From contig NZ_JALJZT010000002.1 in the NCBI RefSeq assembly GCF_024171405.1, positions 2,294,001 to 2,358,000 on the forward strand: a DNA stretch of 64,000 bases. The letters run 5' to 3'. Of the stretch, positions 46,256 through 55,900 are shown in pieces; within the stretch, counting starts at the first letter, position 1, and the number at the start of each line of letters is the position of its first letter. The notes beneath the pieces were generated by a model. The model searched no databases, had not been told where the DNA came from, and worked only from the letters and a program-made list of their open reading frames with translations. This DNA is from Qipengyuania citrea. GTDB lineage: Bacteria > Pseudomonadota > Alphaproteobacteria > Sphingomonadales > Sphingomonadaceae. A program made the translations under genes and the position numbers.

Positions 46256-47263
46256 ATGCTTGGTGGTACGCTTGTCCTGATGCTGCTGGTCCTGGTCGTT
46301 GTCATGTTCCTGGTGATGGGCGTGCGCATCGTGAAACAGGGCTTCGTCTACACCATCGAACGGCTCGGGAAATATCACCTTGCCGCCGATCCCGGCCTGC
46401 ACATCATCTATCCCTTCATCGATCGCGTCGGTCACAAGATCAACATGATGGAGCAGGTGCTCGATATTCCGGGGCAGGAAATCATCACCAAGGACAACGC
46501 CATGGTCGGCGTGGATGCGGTGGTGTTCTTCCAGGTGCTCGATGCGGGCAAGGCGGCTTACGAGGTGTCGGGCCTCCACAATGCGATCCTGGCGCTGACG
46601 ACCACCAATCTACGCACGGTGATGGGTTCGATGGACCTCGACGAGACCCTGTCGAAGCGGGACGAGATCAACGCCCGGCTGCTCAGCGTGGTCGATCACG
46701 CCACCTCGCCCTGGGGGATCAAGATCACCCGCGTCGAGATCAAGGACATCCGCCCGCCGGTCGATATCTCCGAAGCCATGGCGCGGCAGATGAAGGCCGA
46801 ACGCCTCAAGCGTGCCGAAATCCTCGAAGCCGAAGGCGACAAGACCAGCTCGATCCTGCGCGCCGAGGGTCGCAAGCAATCCGCCATCCTCGAAGCCGAG
46901 GGCAAGCGCGAGGCGCAGTTCCGCGATGCCGAAGCGCGCGAGCGCGCGGCGCAGGCCGAAGCCAAGGCGACCGAGATGGTTTCCAACGCCATCGCCTCCT
47001 CGGGCAACCAGGCGATCAATTACTTCATCGCGCAGGAATACACCAAGGCAGTGGGCAAGTTCGCCGACAGCCCCAATGCCAAGACCATCCTGTTCCCGGT
47101 CGAGGCGACCCAGCTGATCGGCTCGCTCGGCGGTATCGGCGAACTGATCAAGGGCACGTTCGACGGTGTCGAGGGCACGGTGGACAGCGGTATGCCGATC
47201 CCCGCCGGCCGCGATACCGCATCGCCGCGCCGCAGCAGCGTCCCGCGTTCGCGCGGCGATTGA
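46256..47263 (+). CDS. SPFH/band-7 membrane protein (stomatin, QmcA-like)
   Basis: 335 residues; the ATG at 46256 is six bases after AGGAGG, whereas the GTG at 46253 is too close. One N-terminal transmembrane segment ([20 protein letters not shown]), then the SPFH domain ([40 protein letters not shown]), and a long coiled coil rich in Glu/Ala/Lys ([20 protein letters not shown]). Forms oligomeric membrane scaffolds. Pairs with the NfeD gene that follows, the usual stomatin/NfeD operon. Confidence 0.95.
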   Translation: MLGGTLVLMLLVLVVVMFLVMGVRIVKQGFVYTIERLGKYHLAADPGLHIIYPFIDRVGHKINMMEQVLDIPGQEIITKDNAMVGVDAVVFFQVLDAGKAAYEVSGLHNAILALTTTNLRTVMGSMDLDETLSKRDEINARLLSVVDHATSPWGIKITRVEIKDIRPPVDISEAMARQMKAERLKRAEILEAEGDKTSSILRAEGRKQSAILEAEGKREAQFRDAEARERAAQAEAKATEMVSNAIASSGNQAINYFIAQEYTKAVGKFADSPNAKTILFPVEATQLIGSLGGIGELIKGTFDGVEGTVDSGMPIPAGRDTASPRRSSVPRSRGD

Positions 47264-47274
47264 GCGGAATTGCG

Positions 47275-47748
47275 ATGGATGGCATCGAATCCTACTGGAT
47301 CTGGCTGATCCTCGGCCTCGCCCTGGCCACTCTCGAGATGGTCGTGCCCGGGGTCTATCTGATCTGGCTGGCGATGGCGGCGCTGGGCATCGCAGTGCTG
47401 GCCTTCGTCTCGGCGCCCCCGCTGGCGCTGCAGATCGTCGCCTGGCTGTCGCTCTCGCTGATCCTCGCCTTTTCGGCAAAGCGCTGGCTGCGCGACCGCC
47501 CGGTCAGCTCCTCCGACCCGTTGCTCAACAACCGCGTCGGCCGGCTCCACGGCGAAACCGCACTGGTGACGCAGGCGATCGAAAGCGGCTCGGGCCGGGT
47601 GAAGGTGGGCGATAGCGAATGGATTGCGCGCGGTGCGGATACCGCGGCGGGTGCGCGCGTGCGCATCATCGGCAGCAATGGCGCCGAACTGCTGGTCGAG
47701 CCGGTTGCGCTGCTCGAAGGCGATAGCCCGCCCGGGGGCGAGGCCTAG
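47275..47748 (+). CDS. NfeD family membrane protein
   Basis: 157 residues from the ATG at 47275, 11 bases after the stomatin gene. Hydrophobic segments ~5-75 (YWIWLILGLALATLEMVVPG, WLAMAALGIAVLAFVSAPP, IVAWLSLSLILAFSAKRWL), then a C-terminal OB-fold domain (RVGRLHGETALVTQAIESGS, VKVGDSEWIARGAD). This is the short form without a ClpP-like protease domain. Ends 1 base from the convergent NDUFA9-like gene. Confidence 0.92.
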   Translation: MDGIESYWIWLILGLALATLEMVVPGVYLIWLAMAALGIAVLAFVSAPPLALQIVAWLSLSLILAFSAKRWLRDRPVSSSDPLLNNRVGRLHGETALVTQAIESGSGRVKVGDSEWIARGADTAAGARVRIIGSNGAELLVEPVALLEGDSPPGGEA

Positions 47749-47749
47749 C

Positions 47750-48700
47750 TCAGCCGTTGAGCGCTTCGGTGAAGCGGCCGTGCTTGCGGTAGCGCACCAT
47801 CCATTTGTCGAGGAACAGGCCCAGCGGCTTGGGCTCGATGCCCAGCTTCGCGAAACCCGGAAACTCGCCCGAGACGACATTGCCCTGCTTGAGCAGCTTC
47901 CACTGGTCGCTGCCCATCGGTGTGCCCGGCAGCGCGGCGAAGGTCGCCGAAAGCGCATCGGGCATCGCCAGGAAAGTGCGCTTGCGCTGCTGCGCGGCGG
48001 CGATCGCTTCGTTGATCTGCATCATCGACATCTGCTCGGGCCCGCCCAGCTCGTAGGTCTTGCCGCCGAATGTGGCCGGGTCCTCGAGCGCGCGCACCGC
48101 CGCTTCAGCGACATCGTCGACATAGACCGGCTGCAGCTTCGCTTCGGGGGCGAAGACCGGCAGCACGGGCAGCGCCGAAATTAGCCCGGCGAACATGTTG
48201 ATGAAATTGTCGTCCTTACCGAACAATATGCTCGGACGCAGGATGGTCGCCTTGGGGAAAGCGGCAAGCACGCGCTCCTCGCCCAGCTTCTTGGCCGCGG
48301 CATATTCGATCTCGGTACCCTCCTCGGGCTCTGCTGCGATCGCGCTGACATGGACGAACGCGCTGGCGCCTTCCTTCGCGGCGGCCTCGGCCATCCAGCC
48401 AGGCGCTTCGCCCATCAGCCGGCGCAGATTGCCGCCAAACGCGCCCACCAGGTTGATCACCGCATCCGCGCCCACGAGGCAGCGCTCGACCGACTGGCGA
48501 TCGCTCGCATCGCAGCGCGCGAACTGCATCTGGCCGAGGTTGGCGAGCGGCTTGAGCTTGAACGCCTTTTCGGGATTGCGGCTGGCGATCCGCACCCGCG
48601 CACCGCGCTCGAGCAGCGCCTGCGCCACGTAATTGCCGATAAAGCCGCTACCGCCCATCAGCACTACCAGTCTGCCGTTCAACGCACCGCTTTTCGCCAT
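47750..48700 (-). CDS. NDUFA9-like NAD(P)-binding protein
   Basis: 316 residues from the ATG at 48700 (MAKSGALNGRLVVLMGGSGF); a GTG at 48739 gives a longer, less typical start. Extended short-chain-dehydrogenase Rossmann fold (LMGGSGFIGNYVAQALLERG), ARCDASDRQSVERCLVGADA and INLVGAFGG. Matches the complex-I NDUFA9 subfamily of atypical SDRs common in alphaproteobacteria. The catalytic Tyr-Lys site appears as YAAAKKLGEE. No complex I genes are nearby. Confidence 0.9.
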   Translation of the reverse strand: MAKSGALNGRLVVLMGGSGFIGNYVAQALLERGARVRIASRNPEKAFKLKPLANLGQMQFARCDASDRQSVERCLVGADAVINLVGAFGGNLRRLMGEAPGWMAEAAAKEGASAFVHVSAIAAEPEEGTEIEYAAAKKLGEERVLAAFPKATILRPSILFGKDDNFINMFAGLISALPVLPVFAPEAKLQPVYVDDVAEAAVRALEDPATFGGKTYELGGPEQMSMMQINEAIAAAQQRKRTFLAMPDALSATFAALPGTPMGSDQWKLLKQGNVVSGEFPGFAKLGIEPKPLGLFLDKWMVRYRKHGRFTEALNG

Positions 48701-48794
48701 GGTATTCGCCTGTTTCCTCGAAGGGAGAAGTGTCGCCACGCCCCTAGCCTCAACCCCCGCTGCGCCGCAAGCGTTCCGGCGGGTGTGAAAGGCG

Positions 48795-48824
48795 TTGACA
48801 GGTAAGCCACTGCTTCGCTAGTGG
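48795..48824 (+). promoter_or_regulatory. Candidate promoter of tRNA-Leu(CAG)
   Basis: TTGACA (48795-48800), 18 bases, then TAGTGG (48819-48824), ending 48 bases before the tRNA. Confidence 0.5.
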
Positions 48825-48872
48825 CCCGCGCCTACCCGCAGCCGTGCTACGACGACCGGCCAGCGACAGTGT

Positions 48873-48959
48873 GCCCAGATGGCGGAATTGGTAGACGCGC
48901 ATGCTTCAGGTGCATGTATCCGCAAGGGTGTGGAGGTTCGAGTCCTCTTCTGGGCACCA
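48873..48959 (+). tRNA. tRNA-Leu(CAG)
   Basis: 87 bases including an encoded CCA. Acceptor arm GCCCAGA (48873-48879) pairs with TCTGGGC (48949-48955). The anticodon arm CATGC-TTCAGGT-GCATG gives anticodon CAG. A long variable arm (class II) and T arm (GAGGTTCGAGTCCTC) are present. An integrase gene begins 165 bases after its 3' end, so its 3' part is the probable attachment site of the following island. Confidence 0.95.
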
Positions 48960-48960
48960 T
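48938..48960 (+). other. Presumed attachment site (attL) in the tRNA 3' end
   Basis: The T-arm and acceptor 3' half (TTCGAGTCCTCTTCTGGGCA plus CCA) is the usual crossover segment for recombinases that insert in tRNA genes. I did not find a second copy inside the window, so the right end of the island should lie beyond 64000. Exact limits are inferred. Confidence 0.5.
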
Positions 48961-49073
48961 TTGTTCTTCTCACGTTCTCCCAAATAATCTATAAAACCCG
49001 CAGAAATCCTAGGGATTTGGCCCTTGGATCGTTCCGGATCGTCCCGCCTGTTCTCGGGGGTTCCAGACACTTT

Positions 49074-49125
49074 TGTGGGCCTTTTGAGGCCGTTTCGCAA
49101 AGGCCCAGATGAAAAGGCCCCCACA
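49074..49125 (+). repeat. Imperfect inverted repeat before the integrase gene
   Basis: GTGGGCCTTTT (49075-49085) and AAAAGGCCCCCAC (49112-49124) pair with a 2-base bulge and directly precede or touch the integrase start codon. It could hide the ribosome site or be a recombinase binding site. Confidence 0.35.
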
Positions 49126-50348
49126 TGCCGCTGACAGATACTCGCCTCCGCGCTCTCAAGCCCAAGGACAAACCGTACAAGGTAACCGATGAGCGCGGCC
49201 TATATGTCGAGGTCACGCCGACCGGCAGCAAGCTTTGGCGATTCCGATACCGGATCGGTGGTGCGCAAAAGAAGCTCTGCATCGGCAGCTATCCTGACAT
49301 CAGCCTCAAGCAAGCCCGAGACGCAGCCTACGAGGCACGACGAGCTGTTGCTTCTGGGGGCGACCCGGCCTTTGAGAAGCGGAAGCGGAAAATCCGCGCC
49401 GAGTTCCTTTCTGCACAGACGTTCGAGGCAGTCGCGCGTGAATATATCGAGCAGATGATGGTCCAGAATGGCCGCGCCGATGGCACGATCGTCAAGGCCA
49501 ATTATTTCCTCGACAAGCTTGCGCCTGCCATCGGTAACCGACCCATCCACGAGATCGAGCCGTTCGAAGTCCTGGCTCCTCTGAAACGACTGGAAGCCAC
49601 TGGTAAGCACGAGACTGCGAAGAAATGCCGCTCGTTCGCAGGCCGCGTGTTTCGTTACGGTGTCGCTACCACCCGCTGCAAATCCGATCCGACCAGTATG
49701 CTGAAGGGCGCTCTCGTAACGCCGAGAGCCACGCATTATGCAGCAATCCTCGAGCCCACCGAGCTAGGCGGGCTGCTGCGCGCAATCGACGACTTCACTG
49801 ACTACATGGTGACCAAGTTTGCTTTGCAGATCGCGCCGCATGTGTTCGTACGTCCCGGCGAACTCCGCCACGCCGAATGGCATGAGATCGACCTGGTCGA
49901 TGGGGTCTGGAAGATCCCTGCCGGTAAAATGAAAGCGCGCCGAGCGCATGCCGTCCCGCTGTCCAAGCAAGTTAGAGGTTATCTCACAGACCTGGCCGAG
50001 ATGCTCGGCCGCGAAGGATATGTCTTCCCGTCTGCGCGCAGCTCCAAGCGTCCCATGAGTGAAAACACGCTCAATGCCGCATTTCGTCGCATGGGATATT
50101 CGAAGGAAGAAGTCACCGCGCATGGACTCCGGGCGACAGCATCGACATTCCTGAACGAGTCGGGCCTTTGGAATCCCGATGCGATCGAGCGTGCCCTGGC
50201 ACATGGCGACAGCAATGTTGTGCGTGGCATCTACCATCGCGGCAAACATTGGGAAGAGCGCGTGCGCATGGCTCAATGGTGGAGCGACTACCTCGATGAG
50301 CTCCGGACAGGAGGAAAGGTCATCATGGGAAAGTTTGCGAATGGTTGA
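49125..50348 (+). CDS. int: Tyrosine-type integrase with arm-binding N-terminus (DUF4102)
   Basis: 407 residues. DUF4102-type arm domain (LTDTRLRALKPKDKPYKVTD, KLWRFRYRIGG, IGSYPDISLKQARDAA), core-binding domain (~100-200) and catalytic domain with Arg243 (RPGELRHAEW), HGLR (His333, Arg336), a His (AHGDS) and the nucleophile Tyr370 in VVRGIYHRG. P4-like integrases of this type insert islands into tRNA 3' ends, consistent with the tRNA-Leu just upstream. Less GC-rich than the core genes. Confidence 0.95.
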   Translation: MPLTDTRLRALKPKDKPYKVTDERGLYVEVTPTGSKLWRFRYRIGGAQKKLCIGSYPDISLKQARDAAYEARRAVASGGDPAFEKRKRKIRAEFLSAQTFEAVAREYIEQMMVQNGRADGTIVKANYFLDKLAPAIGNRPIHEIEPFEVLAPLKRLEATGKHETAKKCRSFAGRVFRYGVATTRCKSDPTSMLKGALVTPRATHYAAILEPTELGGLLRAIDDFTDYMVTKFALQIAPHVFVRPGELRHAEWHEIDLVDGVWKIPAGKMKARRAHAVPLSKQVRGYLTDLAEMLGREGYVFPSARSSKRPMSENTLNAAFRRMGYSKEEVTAHGLRATASTFLNESGLWNPDAIERALAHGDSNVVRGIYHRGKHWEERVRMAQWWSDYLDELRTGGKVIMGKFANG

Positions 50349-50484
50349 TCGGAAGAACGAATTTCTTCTCAGCCAGTGCAGGATTGAAGGCTCAGGACGA
50401 GCCCTATCAGGGACACTGACGCGAGCAAGGCGAACTCAATTCTGATGCCCCAGACTTTAAGCCACTTCCGCATCGTGCTGAGCC

Positions 50485-50679
50485 TCAGTTCGCAGAGCTT
50501 TGGCAGCTAAGCTGATCGAACCGTTCAGCAACAGTCTTCCACGTTGCTATGCCTGCCTCGTCCCCTTCGTTGGAAAGTCGCTGGATCTGCTTTGCGATAA
50601 ACGCGGCTCCCTCTTCGCCATGGTTCTTTTCGACCCAAAGTGCAACGGCCCACAATTCTTGATCGCGGTTCAGCACCAT
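50485..50679 (-). CDS. Small DUF6961-like protein
   Basis: 64 residues: MVLNRDQELWAVALWVEKNH, then GEEGAAFIAKQIQRLSNEGD and ATWKTVAERFDQL. From memory this matches a short helical protein family (DUF6961) frequent in sphingomonad mobile elements; no function is known. It overlaps the 3' end of the nuclease gene by 10 bases, so the pair is translationally linked. The 136 bases between the integrase and this gene show no feature. Confidence 0.65.
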   Translation of the reverse strand: MVLNRDQELWAVALWVEKNHGEEGAAFIAKQIQRLSNEGDEAGIATWKTVAERFDQLSCQSSAN

Positions 50680-51221
50680 GGTTCACGTCGCCCGGTCCAG
50701 GTCCGCGCCAGCCCTTCGCTGACCAACTGATCGCCAAGCGAGCGGCCGCCGCGCGTTACGACCCGCAGTTTACGACCGTACTGATCCTCATCTCTGCTTC
50801 CGATGGTCCTCAGTTCAAAGGGTCCGCCATTGAGCAATTCGACAAGGCGATGCGTCGCGCGCATGCCGAGTTGGTATTCATAATCGCAACGAGGCTCGCT
50901 GATCTCTGGTGTATCGATGTCAGCAATGCGGATCTTTACGCCATCAAGCCAGAAGGTATCTCCATCCACGACGCATGTGCGCCGGACGGATCCGCAAATG
51001 TCGAATTGTGGGAAGCTCGCTTGCTGGAATAAAGTTTGAGGCTGCTGATCGTCGTTAGCAATGCTGGCATCATGGACTGGCCAGGTGAGTGCCAGCATCC
51101 CTCCAGCAAATACGATCGCGAATGCTCCCAATCCCAACGCGATCTCCTTTCTCAGCTTCCGGCGCTTCTGTGCCTTCAACGACTTGCGAAAATCGAACGG
51201 CTCACCGGGGGTCTCATTCAC
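50670..51221 (-). CDS. Membrane-anchored thermonuclease (SNase) family protein
   Basis: 183 residues from a GTG. One N-terminal transmembrane helix after a basic stretch (KAQKRRKLRKEIALGLGAFA, then IVFAGGMLALTWPV), then an SNase/OB-fold domain: CVVDGDTFWLDGVKIRIADI, DTPEISEPRC, QYGRKLRVV and LVSEGLARTW. The catalytic Arg/Asp/Glu layout of staphylococcal nuclease appears conserved (R in KIRIADIDTPE, E in DTPEI, R in YGRKL). Likely acts on DNA outside the inner membrane; in mobile elements such genes travel with transfer functions. Confidence 0.85.
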   Translation of the reverse strand: MNETPGEPFDFRKSLKAQKRRKLRKEIALGLGAFAIVFAGGMLALTWPVHDASIANDDQQPQTLFQQASFPQFDICGSVRRTCVVDGDTFWLDGVKIRIADIDTPEISEPRCDYEYQLGMRATHRLVELLNGGPFELRTIGSRDEDQYGRKLRVVTRGGRSLGDQLVSEGLARTWTGRREPWC

Positions 51222-51285
51222 TAGCGTTGTCCGTTTTCATTCCGGCACATGATTTCAGACAATAGCCGGAAATCAGGCAGTTTCG

Positions 51286-51870
51286 TCAATTGTACGTACC
51301 AATTGCTTGCCAACGTCCCAACACGGACCGGACATATTGCGGTGTTTCACCGTTGCTGGGAATGCCGCGTGATCGGGAGACGGCACCTGGGCCCGCATTG
51401 TAAGCAGCCAAGGCCAGGTGGACCGCGTCGAACCGGTCCAACATATCGCGAAGATACCGGGCGCCACCGTCGATCGATGCAAGAGGGTCATGACGGTTCC
51501 GGACGCCCAGTTCGCGCGCCGTGGCCGGCATAAGCTGCGCCAGCCCGGCAGCACCGGCTGGACTCACAGCCATCGGATTAAAGCGGGATTCAGCCCAGAT
51601 AAGAGCACGAAGCAGGTTGGTCGGAAGCCCGTAACGGCGCTCAGCCTCGGCTATCGCCGCCATATACAGGCTTTCCCGATAGGATATGTTTGCTGGCTCG
51701 GCCTGGTAGATTGCAGGAAGATATTGCCTTGCCGGCTGCTGGTCCGTCTTCGGCGGAACGACCGCGTGTTCGAACAAGGTGAAATCCTGGGCGCGGACTT
51801 GCTGAGAGGAGGTCGCGATCATTCCCAAACAGGCGACCGCTATCGCGGTCCGACGATTGAGGCGGGTCAT
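51286..51870 (-). CDS. Exported lytic transglycosylase (SLT domain)
   Basis: 194 residues from the ATG at 51870 (MTRLNRRTAIAVACLGMIAT, signal peptide ending near VRAQ); a longer frame exists to 52032 but crosses the neighbouring promoter region. The SLT domain holds the catalytic Glu in IWAESRFNPMAVSPAGAAGL, then AQLMPATARELG and LALAAYNAGPGAV. It cuts peptidoglycan glycan strands; in integrative elements this opens the wall for a transfer apparatus (VirB1/TrbN role). Divergent from the primase-like gene. Confidence 0.9.
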   Translation of the reverse strand: MTRLNRRTAIAVACLGMIATSSQQVRAQDFTLFEHAVVPPKTDQQPARQYLPAIYQAEPANISYRESLYMAAIAEAERRYGLPTNLLRALIWAESRFNPMAVSPAGAAGLAQLMPATARELGVRNRHDPLASIDGGARYLRDMLDRFDAVHLALAAYNAGPGAVSRSRGIPSNGETPQYVRSVLGRWQAIGTYN

Positions 51871-52008
51871 CTCGAGTGGTGCTCCATTGATTCGAATCGA
51901 TATAGAACATAAGTAGAACATATGCCTGTAGGAAAGCAGCGAATGCCTGCCTTCGGGAGAGGAGAGGAACGCTGATGAGGGGGCCACTTTGCTTGCTGAG
52001 GAGCTCGC

Positions 52009-52923
52009 ATGTCCCTGTCTGTCCAAGCTCATCCCAACCGGTCGCTTGCCGGGACCGCCCGTCGCATTTGTGAATCGCGAGGGGGCAAATGGTCAGGCAC
52101 AAGGGGCATGGCCTGCTGCCCTGCGCATGATGACCGCACGCCGTCACTCGGTGTGTCGCTCGGTCGACAGGCTATCCTTTTCCATTGCTTTGCGGGATGC
52201 GATCAGCAGAGCGTATTGTCTGCATTGGCGCGTGAAGGTTTCGAGGCACCGGCGCTTTTTTCAGGTTCTGCGACCACCAACGAGCCCGAATCGACCAGCA
52301 CCCGCAAACCTTCGGCGGCAGCGCTGAGGATCTGGCGCGATGCACAGCCACTGCGTGCCAGTCCGGCAAAGGCATATCTTGAAAGCCGCGGCATCCTCGC
52401 CGCATCTCCGGCGCTCCGCTTCCATCCACGAACGCCGCTTGGCCCGAAAGGACGGGCCCGTTTTCTGCCCGCCATGATCGCGGCAGTCAGCCTCGGCGAG
52501 GGCCCGATCGCCATCCACCGCACGTTCCTGTCTACCGAGGCTTCAGGCAAGGCCGCTTTCGAAAAGCCGAAACGCGCGCTCGGCGCGCTCGGTGAAGCTG
52601 CTGTTCGTCTCTTCGCTCCAGTTTCCGGCAAGCTTGGCCTTGCCGAGGGGGTCGAGAGCGCGATGTCGGCCTATGCTCTCACCGGCATTCCCGTCTGGGC
52701 GACCCTGGGCAATGAGCGCTTCGGTCTCGTCAGCGTGCCTGAGAGCGTGACCGAGCTTCACCTCTTCGTCGATCACGATGCTGGCGGCGAGCTGGCCGCG
52801 TCGCGTGGCCTAGCCGCTTATGCCCGCGATGGGCGGACGATCCACGTTCGCAAACCATCCTCACGCGACACCGACTGGAACGATGAACTTACAGCATGGC
52901 TGCGCCGCAAGGCGGCGCGGTAG
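52009..52923 (+). CDS. CHC2 zinc-finger / Toprim primase-like protein
   Basis: 304 residues; AGGAG lies 7 bases before the ATG. N-terminal CHC2-type zinc finger (MACCPAHDDRTPSL and FHCFAGC), then a primase-linker region and a Toprim domain (LGLAEGVESAMSAYALTGIP with the key Glu, LHLFVDHDAGGELAA with the DxD-like site). The DNA-primase style suggests priming of the element's replication after transfer. Followed by the methylase-helicase gene. Confidence 0.88.
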   Translation: MSLSVQAHPNRSLAGTARRICESRGGKWSGTRGMACCPAHDDRTPSLGVSLGRQAILFHCFAGCDQQSVLSALAREGFEAPALFSGSATTNEPESTSTRKPSAAALRIWRDAQPLRASPAKAYLESRGILAASPALRFHPRTPLGPKGRARFLPAMIAAVSLGEGPIAIHRTFLSTEASGKAAFEKPKRALGALGEAAVRLFAPVSGKLGLAEGVESAMSAYALTGIPVWATLGNERFGLVSVPESVTELHLFVDHDAGGELAASRGLAAYARDGRTIHVRKPSSRDTDWNDELTAWLRRKAAR

Positions 52924-52998
52924 AGGAGAGAGAGCTTCTCGAATTCCTGATCCGGCAGAGGGCGTGTCCCGATGCCTTCATCAGGAGGACGAATTGCC

Positions 52999-55900
52999 AT
53001 GTTTCAATCAGACCTGTTTCCCGCCGACGAGCAGTTGCCGTCAATGCGCCTGGCCTATGCCATCGGCACCCGAGTTGCCGCGCTTCTCGCTTCGGGACGT
53101 CATCTTACCCGTACCGACATTTCCGGGCTGTTCGCCGAAGAGACCGGTGTTCTGGACTGGGGAGGTGCCTGGACCATCGACGACTACAACAACGCGGTCG
53201 AGATCGGTGCACTGCTCTGGCTTCGAGAGTCCTCACGGATCGATCTGGCGACGAACGTGCACGAAGCGGAAGCGCGGTTCGACTGGCTCGAAGCAGCCTT
53301 GCCGCCGCGGCATGTGCGCAGCGAAGCACAGGTCGAGCTCCAGCAGTTCTCGACCCCGCCAATGCTGGCCTGGCTGATGGCGAAGGCCGCAGCTGTCTCT
53401 GCGCAAGACACCCTACTCGATCCGTCCGCAGGCAATGGTGCCCTTGCGCTGTGGGGCAACGTTCGGAACGCCTTGTTGGTCCTCAACGAGATAGATCCTG
53501 TGAGACGAGACAGCTTGGGTCACATCTTCCCTTCGGCCGCGATTACCGCGCATGACGGGGAACTAATCGCCGACCTGATTCGCGGCCCTGTTCCTTCGGT
53601 CGTGCTGATGAACCCGCCGTTCGCCCGAAGCCAGGAACGCGGCAAGGACGGTGAGACGGCCATGCGTCACCTGCGCAGTGCGATCCGGGCCGCTGCCAAT
53701 GGGGCGAGAATTGTCGCGATCATGCCCGAAGGATTCGATGCTTCCACTTTCGCCAAGGCACAGGACGAAGCGTCGCTGCTCCTCGATGTCCGGCTGCAGC
53801 AGATGTTTCGCCGGACAGGGACGGGGATCGCTGTTCGCCTGGTTGTGTTCGACAAGACGCCGACTGCGTCCTCGCCTGCGATCACCGGAGATACTGCCGA
53901 CCTCATCTCGCTCCACGAGCTGCTCAACGCGCTTCCGCCACGCGTAGAAACCTCCACCAACATCCATCGCCTGCCAATCGGGAAGCCAGTGCGCCTTGTT
54001 GGCAAGATCTCAACGCACCGCGCGCCGGTCCGGCCAATGGCTCCTTTCGCAGCGACAGCAGCAGCCAGGGCGAATGCGATCGATCTTGCCTATTCGGTCC
54101 TCGCCGAACCCGCGCCGGTGCTCGAACAGACCGGCATCTACCTGCCTTACCGGCCTAGCCGCATCGCCTTCGAGAATGCGCCGGCCCATCCCACCCCGCT
54201 CGTGGAATCGGTCGCCATGGGTTCGGTCGCGGCACCGCAGCCCGATGTTTGCCCGCGCCTTCCCGCATGTTGGCAGGCCGATGGCCTGCTGTCCGAAGCG
54301 CAATGCGAGACACTGGTCTACGCTGCCCAGGCATTTGCGCGCGATCTTCCGGGTCAGTTCAAGGTGAGCCAGGAAGGCACCTCGCTGGAACTCTCCGAGG
54401 ACGGAGACTCCTACCGCCAAGGCTTCTTCCTCGGCGACGGAACCGGAGCGGGCAAAGGACGGCAGATCGCCGCGGTCATCATGGATCGCTGGCTCGCAGG
54501 CGAGCGCCGACATGTCTGGATCACCAAGAACGAGGCGCTGCTCGAAGATGCACGCCGCGACTGGGAAGCCCTTGGCGGGCTGCCGCTCGATCTCCAGCCG
54601 CTCTCGCGCTGGAAACTCGGCCAGCCCGTAAAGATGTCCGAAGGCATCCTCTTCGTCACCTATCCGACGCTGCGCTCGGGCCGCGCCGAGGATACGCGGC
54701 TCGACCAGATCCTTGCCTGGGCGGGCGAGGATTTCGACGGCGTGATCGCTTTCGACGAAGCCCATGCGATGGCTAATGCGCTCGGGGGCTCTTCAATCCG
54801 CGGCAAGGTCAAGGGCTCCGAACAAGGGATGGCGGGCCTCAGGCTGCAGAACCATCTCCCGCGCGCCCGCGTGCTCTACGCGTCTGCCACTGGCGCTTCG
54901 GATATCGCCAACCTCGGTTACACTTCCCGCCTCGGCCTTTGGGGACCCGAGACCGCTTTTCCGACCCACGAGGCATTCATGACCGAGATCCGCGCTGGCG
55001 GCGTCGCGGCGATGGAGCTCGTCGCCCGTGATCTCAAGGCCCAGGGGCTCTATCTTGCCCGTGCGCTGTCCTTCGCCGGGGTCGAGTACGAGATCTTAGA
55101 GCACTGCCTGACCGAAGCGCAGGTGCGGATCTACGACGCCTATGCTGATGCCTGGGCGATCATTCACCGCAATCTCGAAGCCGCGCTCGAGGCGACCCGT
55201 GTGGTCGATGAGGACAGCGGCGATACGCTCAACCGGAATGCCAAGGCGGCAGCGCTTTCGATCTTCGAAGGCACCAAGCAGCGATTTTTTGCCCAGCTCC
55301 TGCTCTCGATGAAGCTGCCCAGCCTGATTCCGGCGATGGAAGCGGCGCTTGGCGAAGACCATTCGGTAGTCGTGCAGCTGGTCTCGACCGCCGAGGCGAT
55401 GCTCGACCGGCGCCTTGCCGACCTCTCCGACGAGGAGCGTGAAGCGCTCGATATCGATCTGTCCCCGCGCGAATACGTTATCGATTACCTTACCAAGAGC
55501 TTTCCGGTGCGCCTGATGCAGGTCTTCGCCGACGAGGACGGCAATATTCGCTCCGAGGCGATGAGCGATGAGCTGGGCAATCCCGTTTTCTGCCCGCGCG
55601 CCATGGCCGCGCGCGATGCGCTGATCGAGCAGCTCTGCGCGCTGCCGCCCATCGCCACTGCGCTCGATGCGATCATTGAACACTTTGGAGCCGAAGCCGT
55701 GGCCGAAGTCACGGGTCGGACCCGCAGGCTGGTCCTGGGGCGCGATGGTCAGCAGAGGCTCGAACGGCGAAGCCCCAGCGCCAATGTCGCCGAAGCGCAA
55801 AGCTTCATGGACGGGACCAAACGCATCCTCGTCTTCTCGGATGCGGGCGGGACGGGACGATCCTACCATGCCGACCTTCATGCGAAGAACCAGCAGCGCC

